Assembly (NCBI GenBank): GCA_016210005.1
Contig: JACQVA010000207.1
Span: forward strand, 1-54,241
Source of the DNA: Deltaproteobacteria bacterium
Lineage (GTDB): Bacteria; Desulfobacterota; Binatia; HRBIN30; JACQVA1
Length of the DNA stretch: 54,241 nucleotides
Direction: 5' to 3'
Shown: positions 1 through 8,392 of the stretch, piece after piece
Numbering within the stretch: the first letter of the stretch is position 1
Layout: each line of letters opens with the position of its first letter
The notes under the pieces: model-generated
Seen by the model: the letters and a program-made list of their open reading frames with translations, nothing else
What the model was told of the DNA's origin: nothing
Databases searched by the model: none
Position numbers and translations under genes: made by a program

Positions 1-306
1 TCCGATGTCGCCTCCCTGCGCCCGGTCCCCGGCCTTTGAGCACCCCGTGCGCTTGCCATCGAACCCCTAATCGCCCTACAATCCCCATAACACGTGGGGG
101 AGCACCGTCAGTGATCAGCGGTTCAGTTCAACGGGGCCTTTCCGCCATCCGGCGGCAACCATCACCCCATCTCGCGCGCCGCCGGAAGTCATCTGGCTCT
201 CGGTCGGGAACGCCGGGACCAACGCAATCAGACAGCTCTCCAAGACAACCGCGCTCGCATAGGGGCATTCATTACGAACGTGGAGGAGAGCTTGCTGATC
301 CTTGAG
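1..306. other. Window edge, no supported gene
   Basis: Nothing here has a ribosome binding site, recognisable protein motif or RNA fold. A plus-strand frame of 89 codons crosses it, but its Arg/Pro/Ser-rich composition is what GC-rich non-coding DNA gives. It lies downstream of the minus-strand flavoprotein gene, so it is probably that operon's 3' flank. Confidence 0.5.
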
Positions 307-2013
307 CTATCCCCCCGCGGCATGCCGTGCAGCGATGTAACCGAATGTGGTTGCCGGGCCCAGGGTCGAGCCTGGACCGGGATAGGTGCGGCCCATCGCC
401 GAGGCCGAACAGTTGCCGATTGCGTATAGGCCGGCGATTACGCTGCCACTCTCGGTGAGCACTTGCGCGTTGGCGTTGGTCTTGAGCCCGCCCTTCGTCC
501 CCAACTCGCCCGGAAACGCCTCGATCGCGTAGAACGGCGGCTTCTCGATTGGTGCCAGGCACGGGTTCGGCGTCACGGTGGCGTCGCCGTAGTAGCGATC
601 GAAGACCGTGTCGCCGCGGTGGAAGTCCGCATCCTTGCCGGTCCGCGCGTACTCGTTGAACTTGGTGATCGTCGACTTCAGCGATGCCGCGTCGATACCG
701 AACAACGCGGCCACGCCCTCGATCGTGTCGGCCTTCTTCAGATACTCCTGCTTGAGCCGCTTGGACAGGCTCCAGTCGGGTTGCACGGAGCCTTGCAGGA
801 ACGGACCGCACGGATACTTGTAGCGATAGGTGGCGTCGAAGACCAAGTACGACGGTACGCTCGGGGTGTCGGGCTTGTTGTGCGCGTACATGGCGTTGAC
901 GACATCGACGTACGGCAGCGCTTCGTTGACGTAGCGCTCGCCGCGCTTGTTGACCATGATGCTGCCGGGCAGAGACTTCTCGATCACCAACATGCGGGCG
1001 CGTGCCTCGCCGGGCACCACCGTCGTCGGCCCCCACCACGCATCGTCCATGAGATCGACGGCGGCGCCGATCTTGATGCCCAGTTCGATCACATCGCCAG
1101 TGTTGTCGGGGTTGGCGCAGGTCCATTCAGCGCGCGTCGGATTGGGCAGATACTTCTGCCGCATGGTTTGATTCGACTCGAAACCGCCGGCGCCGAGGAT
1201 CACGCCCTTGGTGGCACGGATGCGCAGGCGTTGCCCGTTGCGTTCGGCCGCAACGCCGACAACGCGCCCGTCCTGCACGATCAACTCGCGCGCCGGCGTG
1301 TGCAGCCACAATGGAATGCCGCGGTCGATCATCGACCGGCGCAGCATGGCGGCGAGCGCGTTGCCCATGGCGAGGCTGCGGTCGCGCTTCGACGTGAGGC
1401 GCCAGGGCAGGTCGAGCCAGTACCGGCTCATCAGCTTGGCGGTCAGTGCGATCCAGCCGGGCGCTCGGCAGAACAGCGTCCGCGCTTCCTTGATCGTCAT
1501 GAAGATGCGCTCGGCGATGAGCGACTGAATGGCGCTCGGGCGCAGCTGGGGAAACTCGCCGCCGAGCTCCTTGGCGTGAATGCGGCAGGGCTCGACGCTG
1601 CGTCCGCCGGCACAGTAGCCAGGCGAGCCTGGGTAGTAGTCGGGGTACTCGGTCAGGATGTCGACCTTCACCCGGGTGTGGTCGCACAAGTACTTGAGCA
1701 TCTCGGGCGCGGTCTTGATGAACGCCTGCAAGCGTTCGTCGGAGACCACTCCGCCGGTGGTCGCCCGCAGATACGCCATGGCGTCCTCGGGCGTGTCGGC
1801 GATGCCGGCAGCGGGCATGAGGTGGTTGTTGGGGATCCACAACCCGCCGCCGGACATGGCCGAGGAGCCGCCGTAGTACGCCCCCTTCTCGATCACCAAC
1901 ACCTTCATGCCGCGGTCGTAGGCGGTGATGGCAGCAACCATCGCCCCCGCCCCGGAGCCCACCACGAGTACGTCAACGGTGTCGGTCCAATCCTGCGCAG
2001 CCTGCTCGTTCAT
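307..2013 (-). CDS. FAD-dependent 3-ketosteroid-delta1-dehydrogenase-like flavoprotein
   Basis: A 568-residue flavoprotein of the fumarate reductase/KstD superfamily, which desaturates ring carbons next to a ketone using FAD. Seen: the FAD-binding glycine motif GSGAG at residues 19-23 followed by an acidic strand end (VLVIEKG), the GGSSAMSGGGLWIP segment, and near the C-terminus YPGPG (about 544-548). In characterised 3-ketosteroid delta1-dehydrogenases the Tyr and last Gly of that motif are catalytic. The segment YPDYYPGSPG near residue 115 matches the region of the other catalytic tyrosine. I chose the ATG at 2013 over an in-frame GTG 12 bases upstream because GAGGGG lies just before it. 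It is the last gene of a minus-strand operon, 18 bases after the LLM oxidoreductase gene. The substrate may be a steroid or another cyclic ketone; the family call is firm, the substrate is not. Confidence 0.85.
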   Translation of the reverse strand: MNEQAAQDWTDTVDVLVVGSGAGAMVAAITAYDRGMKVLVIEKGAYYGGSSAMSGGGLWIPNNHLMPAAGIADTPEDAMAYLRATTGGVVSDERLQAFIKTAPEMLKYLCDHTRVKVDILTEYPDYYPGSPGYCAGGRSVEPCRIHAKELGGEFPQLRPSAIQSLIAERIFMTIKEARTLFCRAPGWIALTAKLMSRYWLDLPWRLTSKRDRSLAMGNALAAMLRRSMIDRGIPLWLHTPARELIVQDGRVVGVAAERNGQRLRIRATKGVILGAGGFESNQTMRQKYLPNPTRAEWTCANPDNTGDVIELGIKIGAAVDLMDDAWWGPTTVVPGEARARMLVIEKSLPGSIMVNKRGERYVNEALPYVDVVNAMYAHNKPDTPSVPSYLVFDATYRYKYPCGPFLQGSVQPDWSLSKRLKQEYLKKADTIEGVAALFGIDAASLKSTITKFNEYARTGKDADFHRGDTVFDRYYGDATVTPNPCLAPIEKPPFYAIEAFPGELGTKGGLKTNANAQVLTESGSVIAGLYAIGNCSASAMGRTYPGPGSTLGPATTFGYIAARHAAGG

Positions 2014-2031
2014 CGCGCCCCTCACTCGCAG

Positions 2032-2955
2032 CTACTTGCGAAACGTCGGAATGATGTCCGTGGCGAACCACTCGAGCCAGTCGATGCACTCGTTGAGATC
2101 GCGCGTGCCCATGGGCAGATGGACGATCGCGCCGTTCGCGCCCGCGCGCTGCAAGCGGTCGAGCAGCTTCATAACCTCGTCCTTGGTCTTCGGGATGCGA
2201 AACCGGCTCAGGTTCAGGCGGTCCTCGGGCGGGAAGTCCGCGAGCAACATCATCAGGGCGAACGGCCCGGTGCGATTCGCCTTCGCGCGCTGCTGGTTGA
2301 TGTAGGCCATGCAGTCGGGAATCTCTTCCGGCAGCGTTAACCACGGGATCCAGCCGTCGCCGAGCCGTGCGGCGCGGCGCTGGATCGGTTTGGCGTCACC
2401 GCCGAGATAGATCGGCGGGTGCGGCTTCTGCGTCGGCTTTGGTTCGAAGATGACGTTCTCGAAGGAGTAGAACTCGCCGCGGTAGCTGGCCAGCTCGCTG
2501 CTCCACAGCTCGTGCATGATCTTCAGGTACTCGTCGCTGCGCCGGCCGCGTTCCGCGAACGACACGCCGAGGGCTTGGAACTCCTTCTGCAAGTGGCCGG
2601 AGGCCAGGCCGAGTGTCAGGCGCCCGCCGGAGAGCACGTCGACGGTGGCGATCTGCTTCGCGTACATCAACGGATTGTGATACGGAAGCACAGCGATGTA
2701 GGTCAGCAGCCGCACGCGGCTGGTGGCGCCGAGCAGTACGCCCGCGGCGCTGACAGCCTCGTAAAAGCGCGGCCCCTGGAACGGCACGACCTCGGGGATC
2801 TGCACGATGTGCTCCGACACCCAGAGGTAGTCGAAGCCGACAGCCTCGGCCCTGCGCGCGAACCTTAGGGTGTCGACAGCGGTGACCTGTGCTTCCCATG
2901 GGCTGGTGATGGACGGGTAGAGAAAAATCGCCGGAACGCGGATGGCGAACTTCAT
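2032..2955 (-). CDS. LLM class flavin/F420-dependent oxidoreductase
   Basis: A 307-residue bacterial-luciferase-like (LLM) TIM-barrel oxidoreductase, most like the F420-dependent branch. Seen: the N-terminal MKFAIRVPAIFLYP strand, EAVGFDYLWVSEHI, the VRLLTYIAVLPYHNPLMYAKQIATVD stretch (in two parts around residues 75-100), LSGGRLTLGLASGHLQKEF, and GRRSDEYLKIMHELW. These are standard LLM landmarks. The start is the ATG at 2955, preceded by GAGAGGGG; a longer frame to 2988 would overlap the upstream gene's stop at 2967. Middle gene of a three-gene operon with an NTF2-like protein (11 bases upstream) and a KstD-like flavoprotein (18 bases downstream), so it probably oxidises or reduces an intermediate of the same pathway. 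F420 rather than FMN is inferred from overall resemblance only. Confidence 0.85.
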   Translation of the reverse strand: MKFAIRVPAIFLYPSITSPWEAQVTAVDTLRFARRAEAVGFDYLWVSEHIVQIPEVVPFQGPRFYEAVSAAGVLLGATSRVRLLTYIAVLPYHNPLMYAKQIATVDVLSGGRLTLGLASGHLQKEFQALGVSFAERGRRSDEYLKIMHELWSSELASYRGEFYSFENVIFEPKPTQKPHPPIYLGGDAKPIQRRAARLGDGWIPWLTLPEEIPDCMAYINQQRAKANRTGPFALMMLLADFPPEDRLNLSRFRIPKTKDEVMKLLDRLQRAGANGAIVHLPMGTRDLNECIDWLEWFATDIIPTFRK

Positions 2956-2966
2956 GACGGCCCCTC

Positions 2967-3452
2967 TCAGCTCTGCGGGATTTCCCACATCGGCGTCTTC
3001 GCCCAGCCGTCTTCGTACGGCGTGTAATACTTGAACTCAAACTTGAGGGAGCTCAGCTTCCACGTGCCGCCGACGCGCCGGAAGCGATCCTGGTAGATGC
3101 CCATGACCCAGACGGCTTGGTTCATCGGCTGGATCGTGGTCTGCGCGGTGAGGTACCAAGACCCGGACGCCTCGTCGCCGTGCACCTCGACGACAGGGTT
3201 GTGCACCATGTGGGCCATGAAGGACGAGGCGGAGCTGACCAGCTCGCGGAAGAAGTTACCCACGATCTCCTTGCGGCCGTGGTACGAGCCGAAGAAGCCG
3301 TAGTCGCAGACCGCGTCGTCGGTGAAGAGGCCCTCTAGCTCGTTCCAGTTGCGCGCATCGACCAGGTGGCAGTATCGGGCCTTCAGCGTCTTGATCGCTT
3401 CGAGATCCTGCAACTGGCGCAGCGCGGCGCGCAGCTGGTCAAGGTTTTCCAT
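2967..3452 (-). CDS. NTF2/SnoaL-like domain protein
   Basis: A 161-residue protein with the SnoaL/NTF2 cone fold seen in scytalone dehydratase, ketosteroid isomerase and hydroxylating-dioxygenase small subunits. Seen: LEAIKTLKARYCHLVDARNW, LFTDDAVCDYG, GRKEIVGNFFRELVSS, then an HMVHNPVVEVHGDEASGSW strand and a C-terminal FRRVGGTWKLSSLKFEF. The start is ATG 3452, with an excellent AAAGGAGGATCACAC leader; a longer frame to 3608 has nothing comparable. It is the first gene of the operon, so the promoter should lie in 3453-3600. In such operons these proteins are often isomerases, dehydratases or lyases. Tyr and Asp in the first helix are compatible with a dehydratase, but no specific activity can be assigned. 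Confidence 0.82.
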   Translation of the reverse strand: MENLDQLRAALRQLQDLEAIKTLKARYCHLVDARNWNELEGLFTDDAVCDYGFFGSYHGRKEIVGNFFRELVSSASSFMAHMVHNPVVEVHGDEASGSWYLTAQTTIQPMNQAVWVMGIYQDRFRRVGGTWKLSSLKFEFKYYTPYEDGWAKTPMWEIPQS

Positions 3453-3895
3453 GTGTGATCCTCCTTTCGTTTCTGCGCCCGCAGTGACGCAGCTTGCGGA
3501 TTGCACGCCTCCAACAGGCTGGCGTGCTGTGCGTACCAGAAAAACAGCAGTGCCGTCCAGGATGTCCGCCGACGGGCAGCGTGCGACAAGCTTGTAGGTC
3601 CCCCTCACGACGCCGTCTGATCAGATCGAGATCGACCGGTCCGGCGTTTGAAACCGTGGCAACAACGGCGCCAAGCCCGCCGGAGTCTGCTCTAAAAGCC
3701 CAGTCGGAGGGAGGGCGCCCCGCCCGGTCCCCGGGCTACCCGGCCCGTCCGGGCCGGCACTGAAGCCCCGCCGCCCCGCGTACCATCTGTCGCGTCCTCG
3801 TCTCGCGCAACCGCGAGCGGAGTGCGATGTCGTGTTGTTGACAAGAGAGTAGGTGAGGCAGTACTAGAAGCGTTAAACGCGCTCCCGAGGAAGCG
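3453..3895. other. Divergent intergenic region
   Basis: This spacer separates the minus-strand KstD-like operon from the plus-strand TSP3/BNR pair. The part from 3710 to 3775 is a run of GC-rich inverted segments (CGGTCCCCGGGCTACCCGG and CCCGTCCGGGCCGG) that could fold strongly. A possible plus-strand promoter is listed separately. I see no coding motif in any frame; frames crossing it are low-complexity Arg/Pro/Ser. Confidence 0.5.
3838..3867 (+). promoter_or_regulatory. Possible sigma70-type promoter
   Basis: A consensus -35 hexamer TTGACA (3838-3843) is followed, 18 bases on, by TACTAG (3862-3867), a weak match to TATAAT. The ATG of the TSP3 protein follows at 3896. The -35 is exact but the -10 is poor, so this is only a candidate. 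Confidence 0.35.
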
Positions 3896-4276
3896 ATGAA
3901 CCTTGTTGCACGACCGGTCGTAGTCGTTGCTGTCTTCTATCTCGGCGATGTCGTCTGGCAAGCCATGCCGCGGCCCCACGAGGTCACGAGCGCGGACGCC
4001 TTTCTCGATCGGGATGGCGACGGCGTCGCCGACAGCGCGGACAACTGTCCGGACGTGCCGAACATGACCCAGCAGGACACGGACGGTGACGGCCGTGGGG
4101 ACTGGTGTGACGACGTCTGCAACGCGACGCGCGATCCGCACACCTGCACCGCGCCTCGACCAGGGTGTCCGGCGGGAGCGGTGCCGGTGAGCTGCTACGG
4201 ATGCTGGAACGGGACGTGCGTCGAGTGGGGCGTTCGTTGCGGGATCGAGGCCTGCGCGCCGATGAATCCACGCTGA
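3896..4276 (+). CDS. Small secreted thrombospondin type-3 repeat protein
   Basis: A 126-residue protein with a hydrophobic N-terminal segment ([14 protein letters not shown], residues 8-21) that looks like a signal peptide or anchor. Two calcium-binding thrombospondin type-3 motifs follow: [15 protein letters not shown] (38-52) and [15 protein letters not shown] (61-75). The C-terminal half is cysteine-rich (about nine Cys), fitting disulphides outside the cytoplasm. GAGGAAGCG precedes the ATG. It lies 53 bases upstream of the large BNR lipoprotein gene on the same strand and is probably co-transcribed with it. TSP3 repeats bind Ca2+ and act as spacers or adhesion elements in bacterial surface proteins; a 126-residue stand-alone version is unusual. 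No enzymatic function is visible. Confidence 0.65.
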   Translation: MNLVARPVVVVAVFYLGDVVWQAMPRPHEVTSADAFLDRDGDGVADSADNCPDVPNMTQQDTDGDGRGDWCDDVCNATRDPHTCTAPRPGCPAGAVPVSCYGCWNGTCVEWGVRCGIEACAPMNPR

Positions 4277-4329
4277 ATAACGTCGCCGGGAGCGGACGTG
4301 CAATCCCGGGCTACAGAGGAGTCGAATCC

Positions 4330-7300
4330 ATGAGCCGACGTCGAACGCCGATGGTATTCTACCTGCTCTGCCTCCTGCCGATCGCCGCGTCCTGTCGCTT
4401 GGTGAAGCAGGAGCCGGAGCCGCACGGGCAACGGCTGGAGATAACGGAGGGAATCGCGATCCGGCGGCCGCCGCGATGGCAACCCGCGGCGGTGCGTTAC
4501 TCGAATGCCACCGAGATCGTCGTCCTGGAACCCGTGAAGGGAACGACAGCGCGTACGTTGATGACGACGGAGACACGCCGGGATCACGACGAGGCGGTTC
4601 GGCGGTTGGCTGAGATCGCGAGCGAGCGACCGGAGCGGGGCAGGTTCATCGAGGTGTGTGGGTGGCCCGCATTCGAGCGGCGCTACCGGGAGAATCTCCC
4701 GGTCCGCGGTCAAGACCGTCCGGAGTTGGGCAAGGAACAGACCGACTGGGCCACAACGGCGGTCGCGGTCGGGGAACGCGTCGTCCGGCTCGAGACGACG
4801 CTCGCTTTCGAGGCAGATCAAAACCTCATTGACGAAGCTCTGGCGATCGGGCGCGGGCTCGTGTGCAGCGCGCGGAGCGTCCCGGACGAGACGCGGCGGC
4901 GCCTCGACGATCTCCGGAAGACACCCGAGCCGGAAGACGAGCGCATGGATGCGCTCCCCTTCGATCCGACGCCCGTCAAGTTCCGTGATGAGGGCACGCC
5001 GCCCGTGGGGCTGCCCGTCAACGTGCAGAACGGTATCGGCGAGCTCGAGATCGCGGTGTCGAACAACGGACAAAACGTCGTGATCGCCGCCAACCCCGGC
5101 TACTCCTTCTCCACGAATGGGGGAGCGACGTTCACGCCCGTCGCGGGCGGGACTCCTGCGAACTTTCCGCGCGACGGCGATCCGTCGCTCGCGGTCGGCG
5201 CAAGCGGCAGATTCTATTACGGGTTCATCGGGTTCCCGAACGGCACCCCCGCGGCCGGCGGCGTGACGGGGTGTTCGACCGGCATCAGCTCCGCGACCCC
5301 ACCAGCGCTGGGTGCGTTCGCATTCCTGAACCACGCGGTCCTCTGTCCACAGAGCGGTGCTGGTCTGTGTTTCCCTGACCAAGAGCACATCGCCGCGGAC
5401 TCCCAGAACGCCGCGGCCGGGGGCGGCGACCGCGTCTATTCGGTGTGGAGGAATTTCACACCCGCTGGCCCGCCTCCTGCGACGTGCGGGGGCATCGGAA
5501 GCGGCTTCGTCACGCCGTCGATCGTCTGCTCCTCGAACGGTGGCGCCGCCTGGACGGCGCCGGCGGCCATCGCCGCGGGTGATTTCCCGAGGACCGCGGT
5601 GGCTCCCAACGGTACCGTGTATGTGGTGTACGCCAGCGGCACGAATATCATGGTGAACCGCTACAGCGCGTGTGACGCCGGTCTGACTCAGCAGACCGGT
5701 TTTCCCGTCACGGTGGCCGCGGCAGTCCCCAACGTCGTGTGCCCGCTGCCCGGGCTAGATCGCTGCAACGACGGTAACACGCTTTCGAGCCATACTGTCG
5801 CGGTGGACGATACGAACTCGAACCACGTGTACGTCGCCTACGCGACCAACACGGCAGTGGGTAACGAAAACGTCGTCGTCCGTGAATCAACGAACGGCGG
5901 GGTGACGTGGAGCGCACCAGTCACCGTGCATTCGGCGGCCACTGCCCGCCGCTTCATGCCCTGGGTGTGCAGCGAGGGCGGCAATGCGTTCGTCTCCTGG
6001 TACGACCGGCGCGCCGCGACCGCCGCGAACAACGACCGGACCAACTTCTACGTTGCGACTGCCTCGGTCGAAGGTGGAGCGTTGCAAGGTGGGCCGGAGC
6101 GCAACGTGACCGGCAATGCCGATCCGCAGTGCGCCAGTGGCTGGCCATGTCAGCCTCGCGCCATGGTGGATTCGGAGAGCTGCTCTGTCCAGCCGCAGGC
6201 AGCCGGCCGCTGCAGCGGCTCTGGGGCGCCGTGCGACTTCTCTACCCCGGCTTGCCCCGCGGGCCAAAACTGTCTCATTGGCAATGGATGTCCCAAGTAC
6301 GGTGACTACAACGGGAGCGGGTGCGGCGGGGGTCGCTTCTACAGCGCGTGGGCATCCGCGACCGCCCCTGTTGGCCTGCCTGCCGCTGCGGGAATCCGAG
6401 TGTATTCGTCGGTCCTGGCGGCGTCGGACTTCTACGTGCGCGACTGGACCGACAGCCCCACGAGTGGCGATGACGGCGCCCAGCCGTCGACCCACCCGGT
6501 CTTCTATGCGACGAGCGACGTGTGGAATCGACGCGGCCCTTCGCCCGGGACGTTCATGAACGGCCAGCCGCAGAACGAAGACGCCGGCAACGGCGCCGGC
6601 AACATCGGCGACAACTGGGCGTTCGCGCGCATCCGCCGAAATTCGGCGCCGACGTCCGGCGACGCGGCGGTGCGAGCACACTTCCTGGTGTCGAAGCTCG
6701 GAACTGGCAGCAACTACGTCGACGCCGGGTCTGGTGATCCGGACGTCTCGTCCGCCGCGCCCGATCCCGTGACGATTTTCGACCCGGGCGTCACGGGCCC
6801 GATCACGACGGTTGCCTACCCCTGGCACCTGAATGCGGTCAGCTCGATGCACTTGTGTCTCGCGGTCGAGATATCTTCCGTCGGCGATCCGTTCATTGCA
6901 CCGAGTCTGCTCGGGTTTGCACCTGGGTGGCCCGCCACCGACACCAAGATCCTCAATGACAACAACAAGGCCCAGCGGAACATGGGACTGTCGACGACGC
7001 CCGCGAGCGGCGCGTCGGGCAGCGTCGGGTTCTACGCGATCGCCCACAACGCCGCGACCTTTCCGCGCGACATGGAGATCCGCTACCGAACCGACCCGAG
7101 GTACCTCGCGGGATTCGAGGGGGCCCGCGTCGAAGTCGTCGGGGAGGATGCCCGCGCGTTCAAGCAGGATGACGTTCTCATCCTGCGCAACATGATGCCG
7201 GGAGAAAACCGATGGCTTGGACTGACGTATCGCCCGCCGCCAGGCCGGCGCGGGGATCTCGCGTTGGTACACTTCTACGAGATCGTCGACGGCGAGCCCG

Positions 7301-8019
7301 TCAACGGCTTCTCGCTCGGAGCGCGGCGCGGTTCGCTGGACGCCGTCATCGCCGACGCACGGCGCCTGGAGAACTCGATCGTGCGACGCGCGGGCGCGTT
7401 GCTCGGTCGAGAGCACACGAGCACCCTCGGGCGCGAGGGTGACGCGGTCGGGGCCATCGACGCCAGACGGTACGCCGCCGAGCTTGAGTCACGTGTTCCA
7501 GCACTCCGGGAAATCCTCGACGCGACCGTTGGCGGCGCCAAGGACGTGTTCGGGCTCCGCGAACAGCTCGAAGAGGTGCGGCGGGGGGAGGGGAGAACCG
7601 AAGATGTCGCGATGGCGCACCTCACGCTGCTCAATCGCCTGGATGCGCAGCTGACTATGCGCGAGCTGGACGACGGCGATGTGGCCGACATCCCGCAGAT
7701 GGTGCGGTGGCAGCGTCAGCTCTACGGGAGCATCGCCGCGCTCCGCAATCTTCCCTGCGCAAGACCTCTCGTCCGCGAGTCCGGCGCGTTCGTGAAGGCC
7801 TACGGCGAGCGGCGCGCGACCGCCGTCGACTATCCGAAGCTCATTCGCGCGCACCGCGCGTGCTACGAGCAGAGCGCGAAGGCGCTCGACGATCGGGCGC
7901 CCGGTCTAGAGGCGACGGTGACCCGGCTTGGCGAGGCCGGGCCATCACTCGCCGCGGTCCAGAAGGCCCATCGCGCCATGTTGATCGAGTTGCAGAACGT
8001 GGCGACGGTGCCGCGCTAG
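4330..8019 (+). CDS. Large surface lipoprotein with Asp-box (BNR/sialidase-like) repeats
   Basis: A 1,229-residue exported protein. It starts with a basic, hydrophobic leader ending in a lipobox-like IAASC (Cys22), so it is probably lipidated. ATG 4330 follows GAGGAG and is preferred to in-frame codons from 4165, which overlap the TSP3 gene. After an N-terminal domain of about 230 residues come Asp-box motifs typical of sialidase-like beta-propellers: SFSTNGGATFTP (about 258), CSSNGGAAWTAP (about 400) and RESTNGGVTWSAP (about 517). A Cys/Gly-rich stretch lies near 620-670. The last 200 residues are helical and charged, unlike a propeller. Known: Asp-boxes occur in sialidases and in many non-enzymatic propellers. 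I do not see the full arginine triad or Tyr/Glu set that would establish a sialidase, so glycan binding or an unknown role is as likely. Confidence 0.7.
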   Translation: MSRRRTPMVFYLLCLLPIAASCRLVKQEPEPHGQRLEITEGIAIRRPPRWQPAAVRYSNATEIVVLEPVKGTTARTLMTTETRRDHDEAVRRLAEIASERPERGRFIEVCGWPAFERRYRENLPVRGQDRPELGKEQTDWATTAVAVGERVVRLETTLAFEADQNLIDEALAIGRGLVCSARSVPDETRRRLDDLRKTPEPEDERMDALPFDPTPVKFRDEGTPPVGLPVNVQNGIGELEIAVSNNGQNVVIAANPGYSFSTNGGATFTPVAGGTPANFPRDGDPSLAVGASGRFYYGFIGFPNGTPAAGGVTGCSTGISSATPPALGAFAFLNHAVLCPQSGAGLCFPDQEHIAADSQNAAAGGGDRVYSVWRNFTPAGPPPATCGGIGSGFVTPSIVCSSNGGAAWTAPAAIAAGDFPRTAVAPNGTVYVVYASGTNIMVNRYSACDAGLTQQTGFPVTVAAAVPNVVCPLPGLDRCNDGNTLSSHTVAVDDTNSNHVYVAYATNTAVGNENVVVRESTNGGVTWSAPVTVHSAATARRFMPWVCSEGGNAFVSWYDRRAATAANNDRTNFYVATASVEGGALQGGPERNVTGNADPQCASGWPCQPRAMVDSESCSVQPQAAGRCSGSGAPCDFSTPACPAGQNCLIGNGCPKYGDYNGSGCGGGRFYSAWASATAPVGLPAAAGIRVYSSVLAASDFYVRDWTDSPTSGDDGAQPSTHPVFYATSDVWNRRGPSPGTFMNGQPQNEDAGNGAGNIGDNWAFARIRRNSAPTSGDAAVRAHFLVSKLGTGSNYVDAGSGDPDVSSAAPDPVTIFDPGVTGPITTVAYPWHLNAVSSMHLCLAVEISSVGDPFIAPSLLGFAPGWPATDTKILNDNNKAQRNMGLSTTPASGASGSVGFYAIAHNAATFPRDMEIRYRTDPRYLAGFEGARVEVVGEDARAFKQDDVLILRNMMPGENRWLGLTYRPPPGRRGDLALVHFYEIVDGEPVNGFSLGARRGSLDAVIADARRLENSIVRRAGALLGREHTSTLGREGDAVGAIDARRYAAELESRVPALREILDATVGGAKDVFGLREQLEEVRRGEGRTEDVAMAHLTLLNRLDAQLTMRELDDGDVADIPQMVRWQRQLYGSIAALRNLPCARPLVRESGAFVKAYGERRATAVDYPKLIRAHRACYEQSAKALDDRAPGLEATVTRLGEAGPSLAAVQKAHRAMLIELQNVATVPR

Positions 8020-8392
8020 GTCGACGCACGACGCTCAATTCGAGCGGGCGCGGAACCCAACCCGTCGTTCCGCGTCGTGCCGGCCGCGGAAGTAGCGGGC
8101 TTCCCAGCAGCGGCCGTTGCTGAGGAGTTACGCGCGGAGGTTTGCGGGCGTCGTCGCGGGGCGCGTGCCGAGGACCCCCTGGCCCAGCGCGGGAATGACG
8201 ACGCCGCCGGGGGCAGCGGCGGGCAGGCGGCCGCACCCCTCCATTCGCTTGCCGGTTGAAGGAATCTAATCTTGGGTAAATGCACCCGTTGTGGGCTGTG
8301 AGCTGAGGGGCTTGACTCTTTCGCGCCGATAAGACATCCGCAACCGACGCCGCCGCCGGAACGTTCGCACGGGATCGGAGAGGAGAACGCGC
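8020..8392. other. Intergenic region, no gene seen
   Basis: No coding frame with a credible start or motif. An 8-bp inverted repeat lies just after the lipoprotein stop (listed separately). A TTGACT at about 8311 is followed by GATAAG at a non-canonical distance, so I do not call a promoter. The end of the region carries GGAGAGGAG, the ribosome binding site of the amidohydrolase. Confidence 0.5.
8049..8074 (+). terminator. Possible hairpin after the BNR lipoprotein gene
   Basis: CGCGGAAC (8049-8056) and GTTCCGCG (8067-8074) form a perfect 8-bp stem with a 10-base loop, 30 bases after the lipoprotein stop. No T-tract follows, so intrinsic termination is uncertain; it may only protect a 3' end. 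Confidence 0.35.

Noticed and set aside
463-2340. 625-codon plus-strand frame
   Set aside because: It is antisense to the flavoprotein and LLM genes. Its composition (Arg/Val/Gly/His, no motif) is the mirror of GC-rich coding DNA.
3692-4576. 294-codon minus-strand frame
   Set aside because: Ser/Arg/Pro-rich shadow of the TSP3 and lipoprotein genes.
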